Positions 8,154-17,221 of a stretch of DNA of 64,000 nucleotides are shown here, piece by piece. The stretch covers positions 37,106 through 101,105 of the forward strand of contig JADLGD010000111.1 of the NCBI GenBank assembly GCA_020849495.1. The letters are read 5' to 3'. Under the pieces are notes generated by a model. It made no database searches, had not been told where the DNA came from, and worked only from the letters and a program-made list of their open reading frames with translations. The stretch comes from Fluviicola sp. Lineage in GTDB: Bacteria; Bacteroidota; Bacteroidia; Flavobacteriales_D; Crocinitomicaceae. The translations under genes were made by a program, and so were the position numbers. Within the stretch, counting starts at the first letter, position 1. The number at the start of each line of letters is the position of its first letter.

Positions 8154-9684
8154 TTATTTGAAGAGTTTAGTAGTATAATTTGTTTCTTGATTATCAAATG
8201 AAATCAAATAGATACCTGAATTCAATGATTGATTGATGGGAACCTTCACAGAATATTCGCTCGGTTTCAAATCCAACTCAAGTTCTTGGATCACTTGTCC
8301 AAGGACATTGACCAATGTTAATTTCACTGTTTTCTGACGGTTTACATCGTAATTGACAGTCAAGGTATTTGTTTCATTGTTGAATCCAAGTTGGAAACCG
8401 TAAGGATTATCGAACTGACATGCACTATTTACAGCAATTGTTTCAAGGTGTGTTATCTTTCCGTCTTCATCCACTTGAGACAATTTATAATAATTGATTC
8501 CCAAATCAGCTCCAGTATCGATGTACTTGTACACATGACTAGATGTTGTACTACCAGCGCCTTTGATGGAATCAAGGAAAACAAAATCGGGGTGCTCTTC
8601 AGATGCTCTTTCAAGGATGAAGTATTCGTTTTTGCGTTCTGATTCTGTTTTGAAATTCAACACAACTCCTTCTTCTTTTTTACAAATTGCAGTAAAGTTG
8701 GAAAGCTCAACAGGTAATGGACTTGGTTCTGTAGTAAAACTACTTGCTTCCAAATAAACTACACTTTCGTATGCACCGTCTGAAAGATCCATGATGATCA
8801 TTCGAATGTGATACGTTTGACCAGGGGTTAATCCACTTTGACTAGCCGTCAAAATACGTGTGTTTCCATTCATTTGTGTACCATCAATAGTTCCCAAAAA
8901 ATCTACTGTAGGACTTCCATTAACCCAAGAAGGATTCGCTGCTGTACATTTTGCTGCGCTTGGTCCTCCACCAGAAGAACCTACCACACCATTGTTTACT
9001 GAATTGATGGAAACAATTGAACCATTACTTAAACGAGCAATGTTTTTTTGCATCATTGGTATAACCTTGACCACCTGTAACTCCAGGACCACTCAATAAA
9101 AATCCGAATCGATCACTGTAATCAGAACATTGATAATTGATCAAACCGCTGTTATCTGAATATTCTTCAGATCCAAAAATATAGCGGAAAGAAGCATTCG
9201 ATGAAACAGGAACAAAATCAAATTCAAGAATAGCAGTGTTATAATAGGTGCCACCACCAGCTAGCACATTCAAGTCGTTTTGTACTGTTGGACATGTTCC
9301 ACCTTTACGTATTTCGTTAGCAGTACAGCTAACATAATTTCTTGTGTATTGTGTTGCTTTCGGGTTAGCTCCAAGAGTTAAAGGAAGTTCACTTGTGTGT
9401 CCTGTTGTGAGTACAACTCCTGAACTGATTCCCATTTGTGTAGCTGTGGTAGTAGCTGTTGTAAAATAGCCTACTTGATAACGAGAGGTTTGATTGTACA
9501 CTCCACTGAAAGTAACATTGGAAATCACGGTTCCACTTGTTGATGGAACTAAGACTCCATCGACTAATTGTGTAGGTGTATATAAAGTATTGTTGATTGT
9601 TAGTTGACCGTAGCAAACTGAAATCAAAGTCAACAAACTAGTTGTAATGATTGACAATAAAACGAAGGTAAAATACTTTTTCAT
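8154..9684 (-). pseudogene. Secreted choice-of-anchor L protein with T9SS type A sorting domain, frameshifted
   Basis: The 5' part (9684 to stop at 9025) has a signal peptide (MKKYFTFVLLSIITTSLLTL) and the start of a choice-of-anchor L domain, with MGISSGVVLTTG and FGSEEYSD, both typical. It reads out of frame at a run of seven A's (9049-9043) and stops 13 codons after that domain's DRFGFLLSGPG motif. The other part (in frame from 9044 to 8154) continues the same domain at once (NIARLSNGSIVSINSVNNG) and ends in a T9SS type A sorting domain (LNSGIYLISFDNQETNYTTKLFK). Removing one A joins them into one protein of 509 residues. A real mutation, transcriptional slippage and an assembly error in a homopolymer all fit; the intact protein would be exported by T9SS to the cell surface. 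Confidence 0.85.
9043..9049 (-). other. A7 homopolymer at the frameshift point
   Basis: The minus-strand sequence GC-A7-CATT gives frame 0 (Ala-Lys-Lys-His, then an early stop). The downstream domain needs a +1 change (Ala-Lys-Asn-Ile), that is A6. A -1 ribosomal slip would give the wrong frame, so standard -1 programmed frameshifting does not explain it. Confidence 0.8.
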
Positions 9685-9832
9685 GTTAGCGCAGTTTTAA
9701 GTCTCTGTTACCAGATGACGAAACGAAACTACATGGAAGATGAACACAAAAAAAATCTTTGTTGTCTGTTGCTAGAATACGCCGTGAACCGCCTGTTTTA
9801 GGGGTGAATGGTTGTTTTCTAGGGGTGAAGTG

Positions 9833-10603
9833 TTAGTTCAAATAATCGTTTATTTGCAATCTTCTTGATACTGGAATCTCAAAATCAAGCTGTTCCATTT
9901 GAATGCGATAAGCTTGAGATTTACCTTTCACTTCCTTCACAAAAAGCTTATTGATGACGTAGGATTTATGAACCCTCAAGAAAGAATTATTGGCTTGTGA
10001 AACGAGTTCTTCTACTTTTCGCATAGAGATTCTTTCAAGACGTTTTTGAACTTGTTCCTTTTGATCAATGAAATAAATATTGATGTAATTATCATTTGCT
10101 TCGAAACAAATTAATGATTCAAAAGGAAGGTCAAATATTGCTTTTCCTTTGGTATTCTCTAGAACGAAATGTTGCGGTTTTTCAAATGAATCATTTGTGT
10201 TTTCTTGAGTAGAGATGGTACCAACTAGTTGAATGTCTTGCATTAAATTCACCAAATAATGAAAAGCTGCTAAGACAAATCCTACAATGAAAAATCCTGC
10301 AAAAAATGCGATGTAATAAACGCTAGCTATGCTAAATAGTACAGCTACAAGTAGTGAAGTGAGGCTTGTTGCAATAAGAAATGTGAATGATTCACTGAGG
10401 AGTGAATTCCAAGCACGTTTTACGCGAATCCATTCAATCACATAATAAACCAATCCAGAAATGGAAGCAATGATGAGTAATTCCAACCAATCAGATTGCA
10501 AAGCAGTTGAAAAAGCATGAAAGCCAAAAAACCATGCAACCAATGCTATCGCAAGTGTAAAAACAAGCGCTCGAAACCATCTATTTGTAAAGTATTGGAT
10601 CAT
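9833..10603 (-). CDS. Membrane-anchored LytTR-domain transcription regulator
   Basis: The 256-residue protein has four predicted membrane helices in its first half (about residues 10-28, 38-57, 72-92 and 95-118) and a C-terminal LytTR DNA-binding domain from about residue 150, with the typical ICFEANDNYINIYF and SFLRVHKSYVINKLFVKEV segments. There is no receiver (REC) domain, so it is not an ordinary response regulator. It would bind promoter DNA while tethered to the inner membrane. Its start overlaps the stop of the TPR gene by four bases (ATGA), which suggests coupled synthesis and a joint function. The signal and target genes are unknown. Confidence 0.88.
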   Translation of the reverse strand: MIQYFTNRWFRALVFTLAIALVAWFFGFHAFSTALQSDWLELLIIASISGLVYYVIEWIRVKRAWNSLLSESFTFLIATSLTSLLVAVLFSIASVYYIAFFAGFFIVGFVLAAFHYLVNLMQDIQLVGTISTQENTNDSFEKPQHFVLENTKGKAIFDLPFESLICFEANDNYINIYFIDQKEQVQKRLERISMRKVEELVSQANNSFLRVHKSYVINKLFVKEVKGKSQAYRIQMEQLDFEIPVSRRLQINDYLN

Positions 10604-11727
10604 GCTTTTGGACTTACTAAGCGTTTAACGCCAATGATTACAACTGTTATCAAAGCAAACATGGCAACAAGACTAAAGATAGCAATCCGCCAATCAAATT
10701 TGCGTAAATCTTTCATTGCTTGCGCATTTTTTTCAGCCAGTTCTTTTTGTTCTTTCAAGAATTTTATTTCCAATTGTTTTTGTTGAAGCGCATTTTGATA
10801 GGTCAAATCTTCCAACTGATTTTTCACTAAATTACTTTGCAATTGCTTGTTCAATTCAATGTATTGCAATAAATAACGATTCGCTAAATGGTCATCGCCT
10901 GAAAGCTGATAAGCTTCAGATAAAAACAAGTAGTTTTCTAGTAATTCACTCTTGAATTGGTATTTTTTCGCTAATTGTTCCGCTTGTTTTAAAATGTCAA
11001 TCGCTGCTGTTGTTTGTTTTTGTTCTAAAGCAGCTTGACCTTTTAATTTAGTAAAAATCACTTCAGCCTCCTGATCCATTTCTTTGGATTCCAAATCAGC
11101 AAATAAACTAGTTGCATCAGAAAAGCGTTTGGTTTTGACATAGACTTCAGCTAAACCTAATTGTGCATAGACAACACCAATTTCATTTTTATTCTTTTTT
11201 TCCAACAGCAAGGAAGATGTATAAAAGCTCAAGGCTTCATCAAATTGATTCAATGCCGAATAACAATCACCTAAATTGAACAAGCGAATGGATTTTTGCA
11301 AAGGTTGATTCAATTCTTCTTCAATCTTCAAACTTCGATTAAAATAGTCAATGGCTTTGGTGTAATTTTCCTGTAAAACATACAATATCCCAATATTATT
11401 CAAACAAGCGGAGATTCTTCCTTTATCTTTTAACGTTTCAGCTACACTCAAGGCTTTAAGATTGTAACTCAAAGCAGAAACATAATACCCTCTGTTTTTA
11501 TTGACAATTCCAGCAACAGTAAATGCGTTGATGAGATAAATACTGGGTTTAACTTGGGATTGTTCGATGATGATTTGGGCAATTTCTAGTGGATCACCTT
11601 TTCCTGTTTCTAAGCGTTTGAATTGTTCTTGATCAAGTTGTTGTAAACTTGCATGCGACCATTCTTTTTGTTGTCCGAAAGAAAACAAAACAGTATGTAA
11701 AAACAGCATAAAAAGCACTACACGCAT
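10600..11727 (-). CDS. TPR-repeat protein with C-terminal membrane helix
   Basis: The 375-residue protein has a signal peptide (MRVVLFMLFLHTVLFSFGQ), an array of tetratricopeptide repeats over about residues 60-290 (for example ISACLNNIGILYVLQENYTKAIDYF and IRLFNLGDCYSALNQFDEALSFY), a charged coiled coil (about 295-345) and one membrane helix (about 347-369) just before the end. This is the sensor half of the TPR histidine kinases common in Bacteroidota, without a kinase domain. The next gene, overlapping by four bases, encodes a membrane LytTR regulator, so the pair may form a split one-component sensor. No enzyme motif is present. Confidence 0.8.
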   Translation of the reverse strand: MRVVLFMLFLHTVLFSFGQQKEWSHASLQQLDQEQFKRLETGKGDPLEIAQIIIEQSQVKPSIYLINAFTVAGIVNKNRGYYVSALSYNLKALSVAETLKDKGRISACLNNIGILYVLQENYTKAIDYFNRSLKIEEELNQPLQKSIRLFNLGDCYSALNQFDEALSFYTSSLLLEKKNKNEIGVVYAQLGLAEVYVKTKRFSDATSLFADLESKEMDQEAEVIFTKLKGQAALEQKQTTAAIDILKQAEQLAKKYQFKSELLENYLFLSEAYQLSGDDHLANRYLLQYIELNKQLQSNLVKNQLEDLTYQNALQQKQLEIKFLKEQKELAEKNAQAMKDLRKFDWRIAIFSLVAMFALITVVIIGVKRLVSPKA

Positions 11728-11788
11728 GGCTTAAAAATACAATTTATCTCGTGATTGGAAACGAAAACAATTGCAGATTACCGAAAAA

Positions 11789-13171
11789 TCAATCAAAACG
11801 AAAGGCTAAAACGCACAAATCATCCACTTGATCCAAAGAACCTTTCCAATCTAAAAATGTTTGTTCAATGATAACTTGTTGATCTTTTAAAGAAAGATGA
11901 CTGATCGACTTTAACAATTCTTGAAAAGGTTTGTATTTGAATTTCTTGCCTTTTAAGCCTCCAAACTGATCCGCAAAACCATCCGTAAACAAATACAACA
12001 CATCTCCTTTTTGAATATCGATTGAGTGAGTTGTAAACGGTTCTGGGTGTTCGGTATAGCCAATTGCTTGACGATTTCCTTTGATTTCAATTAACTCAAA
12101 ACCTTCAGCAGCTTCGTTTTTACGTATGATCCAAATGGGGTTGTTTGCTCCAGCCCAAAACAATTGATTGTTCTTGATACTCAGCATGGAAATATCCATC
12201 CCGTCTTTGATTTGTTCGCCTTTTTTGGAAAATGATTCCAACACCAACGTGCGTGTTTTATCTAAAATTGCACCTGGCTCTGAGAGTTTAAATTCTTTCA
12301 CACTTGTATTCAAGGCATTGCAACAAACCACCGAAACCAATGCGCCTGGTACACCATGACCCGTACAATCTGCAACAGCAATCAAAAAGGTGTCATCTAT
12401 TTTTTCAGCCCAATAAAAATCTCCCGCAACAATATCTTTAGGTCGGTACAAAACAAAATTGTTTGGCAATACATTGGTTATGAATTCGACAGAAGGAAAA
12501 ATGGCTTCTTGCAAACGTTTTGCATAATTGATACTATCCGTGATCTCTTTGTTTTTCTCTTCAACTTGTTTCAATGTAATCTTTAATTGTTCCTCTGCAA
12601 GGTGTCTGAGTTTCACTTCTCTTCGAAAAGAAATATTCCATAAAACAAAAGCTATTAAAAGCAAGATAATTCCTGTAAAAATCATGTAGGTACTTCCGTA
12701 CCAATGCATCAAACGAGCAAGCAATCCGAAACAAATCAACAAAATGGAAACTAAATCCAACATGTTTAAGAGCAGACTTCTTCCACTAACAATTCCCTTG
12801 CGTTTTTCGTAACGATTTTTAATAATCAAAGGCAATGCTGCTCCTGTGAATAGAAAAACCGCAAAAATAATTTCAACAGAAGCGCCTATCCAATGACTGA
12901 GTTTACTAACGATACCCAATAACAACAAAGTAGATGAAATGATACTAAAAATGGTGATGATTCGATTTCTTTTCTGAATGTTCGAATGGTAATAAATAAA
13001 CGAAACACTCCAAGTCATTCCTGTTATCGATACAATCAATAGCAAAAAGGCCAAATATGCTGGTTCAACTATTCCTTGGCTTACAATGATCCATGCAATC
13101 AACCCTAAAAAGATGAAGCATGAGAAAAGTAGAATGTATTTTCCAATTGTATTTGTCCGATGTTTAGTCAT
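11789..13171 (-). CDS. Membrane SpoIIE-type (PP2C) serine phosphatase
   Basis: The 460-residue protein has six predicted membrane helices in residues about 12-190, a short coiled-coil linker (about 195-215), and a PP2C/SpoIIE catalytic domain to the end. Metal-binding and core motifs are visible: FYRPKDIVAGDFYW-like sequence (VLYRPKDIVAGDFYW), VADCTGHGVPGALVS, DGMDISMLSI, and a late LFTDGFADQFGG with DQVDDLCVLAF. Such proteins dephosphorylate anti-anti-sigma (STAS) factors or similar partners; no STAS or anti-sigma gene is adjacent. It is the first gene of a possible three-gene signalling group, with a 61-base gap before the TPR gene. Confidence 0.9.
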   Translation of the reverse strand: MTKHRTNTIGKYILLFSCFIFLGLIAWIIVSQGIVEPAYLAFLLLIVSITGMTWSVSFIYYHSNIQKRNRIITIFSIISSTLLLLGIVSKLSHWIGASVEIIFAVFLFTGAALPLIIKNRYEKRKGIVSGRSLLLNMLDLVSILLICFGLLARLMHWYGSTYMIFTGIILLLIAFVLWNISFRREVKLRHLAEEQLKITLKQVEEKNKEITDSINYAKRLQEAIFPSVEFITNVLPNNFVLYRPKDIVAGDFYWAEKIDDTFLIAVADCTGHGVPGALVSVVCCNALNTSVKEFKLSEPGAILDKTRTLVLESFSKKGEQIKDGMDISMLSIKNNQLFWAGANNPIWIIRKNEAAEGFELIEIKGNRQAIGYTEHPEPFTTHSIDIQKGDVLYLFTDGFADQFGGLKGKKFKYKPFQELLKSISHLSLKDQQVIIEQTFLDWKGSLDQVDDLCVLAFRFD

Positions 13172-13190
13172 TAACAGAAAGAATGTGGTT

Positions 13191-13220
13191 CAAAAATAAT
13201 GGAAATCAACCAGTATCAAA
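13191..13220 (-). promoter_or_regulatory. Promoter of the SpoIIE-type phosphatase gene
   Basis: On the minus strand TTTG (13220-13217) is separated by 18 bases from TATTTTTG (13198-13191), a full match to the Bacteroidota pattern TTTG/TAnnTTTG. The start codon at 13171 lies 19 bases downstream of the -7 element. Confidence 0.7.
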
Positions 13221-13265
13221 CAACAACTGATTGATTACAAGGTTTTTTAAGTAGTAAATATTCAA

Positions 13266-13300
13266 AAACAAAAAAGTTGTACCCAAAAGAATACAACTTT
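13266..13300 (-). terminator. Intrinsic terminator downstream of prfB
   Basis: The arms AAAGTTGTA and TACAACTTT (13292-13300 and 13273-13281) form a perfect nine-pair stem with a ten-base loop, followed on the minus strand by a T-rich tail. It starts 22 bases after the prfB stop codon. Confidence 0.8.
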
Positions 13301-13322
13301 AAATCTTTCAATTGGAAAGCTC

Positions 13323-14405
13323 TTAGTTTCCGTACATCATTAAATACGATTTCAAAAAAGGCGTCAATTCACCATTCAATACTTTATCCGGATCGTTGAC
13401 CATGAAGTCCGTGCGGTGATCTTTCACACGTCTGTCATCCAAAACATAACTGCGGATTTGAGATCCCCATTCAATTTTCTTTTTACCTGCCTCAATTTGA
13501 TCACGCGATTCTGCACGTTTGCGCAATTCGATTTCGTATAATTGAGAGCGTAACAATTGCATGGCTTTCTCTTTGTTGGCTAATTGCGAACGCGATTCCG
13601 AGTTTTCAATGATGATTCCTGAAGGAGCATGTCGTAAACGAACCGCTGTTTCAACCTTGTTGACATTTTGTCCACCAGCACCACCCGAACGGAAGGTTTC
13701 AAATGAAATATCAGCAGGATTGATGTAAATTTCAATCGTGTCATCCACTGAAGGATACACATAAACTGAAGCAAACGAAGTCATGCGTTTTCCTTGCGCA
13801 TTGTAAGGACTCACACGCACCAAGCGATGAATACCGTTTTCACCTTTCAAATATCCGAAGGCAAATTCACCTTCCACTTCTAATGTAACGGTTTTGATAC
13901 CAGCCACATCGCCTTCTTGGAAGTTCAATTCTTTTACTTTGTAACCGCTTTTCTCTGCCCACATCAAGTACATGCGCATGAGCATTCCTGCCCAATCACA
14001 AGCTTCTGTACCACCAGCACCAGCAGTGATTTGGATCACAGCGCTCAACGCATCTTCTTCACCAGAGAGCATGTTTTTCAATTCTACTTCTTCTACTTCT
14101 AAAAGCAAGGCTTGATATGCATCGTCGCATTCTGATTCTTCTGCAGCACCTTCACGTACAAAATCCATCAACACTTCCAGGTCATCACCTTGTGCTTTCA
14201 GATGTTTGTATGATTCGATCCAGAATTTCAATCCGCGGATATTTTTCATCATGACCTCCGCTTTTTTAGGGTCGTCCCAAAAGCCTGGATCTTGTGTTTT
14301 CAATTCCTGTTCTCTCAATTCCATTTCTTTTTCTGGAATCTTCAAATAACTCGCAATTGCATCGATGCGTTGTTGTACTTCTTTGAGTTGGTCACTGTTT
14401 ACCAT
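13323..14405 (-). CDS. prfB: Peptide chain release factor 2
   Basis: RF2 releases peptides at UGA and UAA codons. The 360-residue product has the catalytic GGQ at 244-246 ([15 protein letters not shown]) and SPYNAQGKR at 199-207 in the place of the stop-codon recognition tripeptide SPF. The frame is continuous from ATG: the usual in-frame UGA near codon 25, which drives autoregulatory +1 frameshifting in many bacteria, is absent. At that place (codons 20-23) the sequence reads TAT TTG AAG ATT. A -7-like promoter element ends only four bases before the ATG. The gene is monocistronic, with its own terminator. Confidence 0.95.
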   Translation of the reverse strand: MVNSDQLKEVQQRIDAIASYLKIPEKEMELREQELKTQDPGFWDDPKKAEVMMKNIRGLKFWIESYKHLKAQGDDLEVLMDFVREGAAEESECDDAYQALLLEVEEVELKNMLSGEEDALSAVIQITAGAGGTEACDWAGMLMRMYLMWAEKSGYKVKELNFQEGDVAGIKTVTLEVEGEFAFGYLKGENGIHRLVRVSPYNAQGKRMTSFASVYVYPSVDDTIEIYINPADISFETFRSGGAGGQNVNKVETAVRLRHAPSGIIIENSESRSQLANKEKAMQLLRSQLYEIELRKRAESRDQIEAGKKKIEWGSQIRSYVLDDRRVKDHRTDFMVNDPDKVLNGELTPFLKSYLMMYGN

Positions 14406-14409
14406 GCGG

Positions 14410-14417
14410 CAAAGGTA
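14410..14417 (-). promoter_or_regulatory. -7 promoter element directly upstream of prfB
   Basis: TACCTTTG on the minus strand matches TAnnTTTG exactly and ends four bases before the prfB ATG. I see no clear -33 TTTG at the right distance. If used, the transcript would start at or near the start codon. Confidence 0.45.
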
Positions 14418-14511
14418 ATTGAAAGATAGAGAAAATGAAAATGGTGAAATTTAAGTTCTCAAAATAAGGTTGTATTTCATCCTTCTGTAACTAAGATTTC
14501 ATTCCTAGGGG

Positions 14512-14541
14512 TTTGAAACGATGAGAAAAAAACTACATTTG
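14512..14541 (+). promoter_or_regulatory. Promoter of gcvH
   Basis: TTTG (14512-14515), an 18-base spacer and TACATTTG (14534-14541) make an exact match to the Bacteroidota consensus. The start codon of gcvH lies 64 bases downstream, leaving a 5' UTR of about 60 bases in which I see no riboswitch-like structure. Confidence 0.75.
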
Positions 14542-14605
14542 TTGTCGAAAAGTTCAAGTTTGTTTTAGCGGACTTGATTTCACTAACGAAAAAAACAATA
14601 AAAGA

Positions 14606-14983
14606 ATGAATACTCCAGCTAATTTGAAGTACACAAAAGATCACGAGTGGGTAAGTGTAGAAGGCGACATCGCTACAATTGGAATTACTGATTTTGCACA
14701 AAGCGAATTAGGTGATATCGTTTATGTAGAGATTGAAACAGAAGGTGAAACATTGGATCAAGAAGAAGTGTTTGGATCTGTTGAGGCAGTAAAAACGGTT
14801 TCTGATTTGTTCATGCCAGTTTCTGGAGAAATCATTGAATTCAACGCAGGATTGGAGTCTGATCCTGAAGCTGTAAACAAAGATGCTTACGGAAAAGGTT
14901 GGATGATTAAAGTAAAAATGACGAATCCTTCAGAAGTAGATAGCTTATTGGATGCTGCTGCTTACGAAGCGTTGATTGGATAA
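14606..14983 (+). CDS. gcvH: Glycine cleavage system H protein
   Basis: This 125-residue lipoyl carrier moves the aminomethyl group between the P, T and L proteins of the glycine cleavage system. The lipoylated lysine is K63 in [13 protein letters not shown], and the lipoyl-domain fold spans about residues 18-110. Its length is standard. It stands alone between a consensus promoter and a strong terminator; no gcvP or gcvT gene is in the window, which is common in this phylum. Confidence 0.97.
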   Translation: MNTPANLKYTKDHEWVSVEGDIATIGITDFAQSELGDIVYVEIETEGETLDQEEVFGSVEAVKTVSDLFMPVSGEIIEFNAGLESDPEAVNKDAYGKGWMIKVKMTNPSEVDSLLDAAAYEALIG

Positions 14984-15002
14984 TACCAGTTCATACATAT
15001 TG

Positions 15003-15036
15003 AAAAACCCTGTCATCGAAAGATAACAGGGTTTTT
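15003..15036. terminator. Bidirectional intrinsic terminator after gcvH
   Basis: AAAAACCCTGT (15003-15013) pairs with ACAGGGTTTTT (15026-15036). The inner part, ATCGAAAGAT, extends the stem to a GAAA tetraloop. T-runs follow on both strands, so it can serve gcvH (+) and the convergent gene at 15069-16250 (-). Confidence 0.9.
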
Positions 15037-15068
15037 TCTTGCATTGATTTTTTTGAACAACTGTTTAC

Positions 15069-16250
15069 TTAACGTTCGTAGTTGTAGTAAGCTTTTTTAG
15101 CATCAAAATTCGTCATCTCTGTGATCCAAACACCTTTCATGTAATTGATTTGATCATAAGCACGTTCAGCTGGAGTTCTTTTCAATGTTTTCAAATTCGC
15201 AATAGCAGCAGCTTTCTCATTCTTAGCATCACCTTGTGCTTCATTTTCAGCTTTGATTTGTTCGATATTTGCGTTTGCAATTTCTTCAAAAAGAACCGTT
15301 GCTTTGTCGTATTTGTTTGACATTACATACAATGAAAACAAACTGGCTTTAACGCCCCATCTATGAATTTCGCGGTCTTCTTCTTCCTCGATTTTATTCG
15401 TGTACTCATCTTGCGCATATTTTTCAAAAACAGGTAACAATGCTGTAACTTTATCTGAAAAAACAGCGGAATGGAAATTCGTTAACGGTTTTGCTTTTCT
15501 ATATTCTTTTATTGCTGCATCTAACTGTTCAATTGCTAAATTCAATTCTTCGTACGCAGGATCTTTCGTTTTGAAAGTGTAAATAGATAAAGCAATCATT
15601 TCAGGTTTAACACCCAATTTTTCAGTTAATTTCTCCTTCATCTGACCCGTGAATGCATTTTTAATGTTTACATCATCTAATTTATCAATGAACTTCACTT
15701 GTGTGTTCTCCAAATCTTTTTGATACTGACGATTCAATAACGATTCATTAGCTGGAGCTGTTCCACCAAAATCTTGTGGATATTTTGAGTAACCATTCGC
15801 TGTGAAAGTTGAATCTAAAACAACCGTATTTGTGGTCAAATCCATCACCGATACAGTATAAGAAATTGCGTATGGCATTCTATACCAAGAAGAACCTGGA
15901 GACGTAACTGCTCCATTTAAATCTCTTGTTTCTTTCACCGATTCAACAATTGGGGAATTGTTTGTAATTGATTTTACTACAATTGAAATGGCTAGTTCTT
16001 TTGAATTTGGGGAGTAATTTTTACCAGCAATAATATCAATAAAACCAACTGCTTTTTGAATGTCAACCTTTTGAGCTCGTGTATTTGTTAGTTCCAAACT
16101 ATAAGTTTTATGCTTGTCTGCACCAATGATAGCTGGTAAATGATTGTAATTCAACTGGAAGGTACTCTTGTCTGATTTATAAGACATTTTCTTTTGTGAA
16201 ATGGAGGAAAACGCTACAAAAGAAAGCGCAATAGATGTTATAATTTTCAT
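15069..16250 (-). CDS. Exported protein of unknown function
   Basis: The 393-residue product starts at ATG 16250, where a signal peptide begins (MKIITSIALSFVAFSSIS); an earlier in-frame start would add 30 residues without a signal. After residue 20 there is a mixed region that may be beta-rich (about 25-170) and then mostly helical, charged sequence (about 200-393) with acidic runs such as EEEEDREIHRWG and a late KNEKAAAIANLKTLKR, which may resemble TPR-like helical pairs. I do not recognise a family. It is convergent with gcvH and has its own TAATTTTG promoter element 18 bases upstream of the start. Confidence 0.75.
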   Translation of the reverse strand: MKIITSIALSFVAFSSISQKKMSYKSDKSTFQLNYNHLPAIIGADKHKTYSLELTNTRAQKVDIQKAVGFIDIIAGKNYSPNSKELAISIVVKSITNNSPIVESVKETRDLNGAVTSPGSSWYRMPYAISYTVSVMDLTTNTVVLDSTFTANGYSKYPQDFGGTAPANESLLNRQYQKDLENTQVKFIDKLDDVNIKNAFTGQMKEKLTEKLGVKPEMIALSIYTFKTKDPAYEELNLAIEQLDAAIKEYRKAKPLTNFHSAVFSDKVTALLPVFEKYAQDEYTNKIEEEEDREIHRWGVKASLFSLYVMSNKYDKATVLFEEIANANIEQIKAENEAQGDAKNEKAAAIANLKTLKRTPAERAYDQINYMKGVWITEMTNFDAKKAYYNYER

Positions 16251-16268
16251 AGTTTCGTTTATTTGGTG

Positions 16269-16276
16269 CAAAATTA
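16269..16276 (-). promoter_or_regulatory. -7 promoter element of the 15069-16250 gene
   Basis: TAATTTTG on the minus strand matches TAnnTTTG and lies 18 bases before the ATG at 16250. The -33 part is not clear. Confidence 0.45.
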
Positions 16277-16411
16277 ATAACATGAAGCAATCTTGAGAAA
16301 CTATTTTTTCTACAACACAATTCGATTTTTTAAATACCAAAAATCATTACTAAAAACATTTTAACACCTATGAATTGAATAGAATCATTAATTTCACCTA
16401 AAACAAATTTC

Positions 16412-16963
16412 ATGAAAATCCTTTCTTACATCGCAGGTTTGCTAATAGTACTTAGTTCTTGCACCATGGTAACAAGTAAAAATCTGCCTGGAAAGAAAAT
16501 AGCAACTTTTCCTAAAAACATGCAAGGCTCTTATTCTTTTCAATATCCTGAATCCTTTGCAGCTATGATGGAAGGAGTAAGTTCTGATGTGGTGATCAAT
16601 GCCAATCAAATCCTGATGACAACGGATGGGAAAGAGAATGTTATGCAATTGAACGACAGTTTATTTTTGAGTAAAATCAAAAAAGACTTGTATCTATCCA
16701 TAGGCGCTGTGCCTTCGTTAACCGTTTTTAAATTGGTGCCAAATGGAACAAATTGGGATTTATATCCAATGTTTACTGAAAACGCTTCCGTTGAAGACAT
16801 GAAACCCTATTTCAAATCAGTTGAAGCAACTCAAATGCCCAGTGAAGACGGAGAAGCTGCAGGCGATATGATCTATGAAGTGACCATTAATGACAAAAAA
16901 TTGGCTGCTTACTTCAAATCTGATTTACCGAGTAAAGATCCCTTCAAATTGATCCGTAAATAA
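16412..16963 (+). CDS. Putative lipoprotein of unknown function
   Basis: The 183-residue protein has a lipoprotein signal, MKILSYIAGLLIVLSSC, with the lipid cysteine at C17. The rest is soluble and contains several short aromatic and acidic stretches but no motif I recognise. It opens a three-gene plus-strand group: the next gene starts on the last base of its stop codon (TAATG), and a third gene follows. The group encodes two lipoproteins and a TonB C-terminal domain protein, so an outer-membrane role is plausible but unproven. Confidence 0.75.
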   Translation: MKILSYIAGLLIVLSSCTMVTSKNLPGKKIATFPKNMQGSYSFQYPESFAAMMEGVSSDVVINANQILMTTDGKENVMQLNDSLFLSKIKKDLYLSIGAVPSLTVFKLVPNGTNWDLYPMFTENASVEDMKPYFKSVEATQMPSEDGEAAGDMIYEVTINDKKLAAYFKSDLPSKDPFKLIRK

Positions 16964-17217
16964 TGCGCTTCCTGATTTTTGTTTTCATTGGTATTGGTGC
17001 ATTGACTGCTTGTGGTGAAGCGCCAAATCAAAAAACGGTTGAAACTTCAGAAAAAACAACGGAGACGCCAATAGACAATTCTTCGAGTAACGATTCCATT
17101 GAAGTCATCATAAAAGACAGTAAAACAGGTGAAGAACAACATCAAACGATCTCGAAAGACATCATAACGAGCCCTTCAACAATCAAACACCCAGAACAGC
17201 CAATTATTGAAAAGTAA
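16963..17217 (+). CDS. Small putative lipoprotein
   Basis: The 84-residue product has a lipobox (GALTAC, lipid cysteine C17) followed by a low-complexity tail rich in Thr, Ser, Glu and Lys that is probably unstructured. Its ATG overlaps the stop of the preceding lipoprotein gene by one base, and its stop is four bases from the next gene, so all three are probably co-translated. I do not recognise a family. Confidence 0.65.
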   Translation: MRFLIFVFIGIGALTACGEAPNQKTVETSEKTTETPIDNSSSNDSIEVIIKDSKTGEEQHQTISKDIITSPSTIKHPEQPIIEK

Positions 17218-17221
17218 TACG

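Noticed and set aside
9043..9049. Programmed -1 ribosomal frameshift at the A7 run
   Set aside because: The downstream part is in the +1 frame relative to the upstream part, so a -1 slip gives the wrong product.
8154..9092. The downstream half of the frameshifted gene as an independent protein
   Set aside because: Its only start would be a GTG in the middle of a domain, it has no signal peptide, yet ends in a T9SS domain that needs export.
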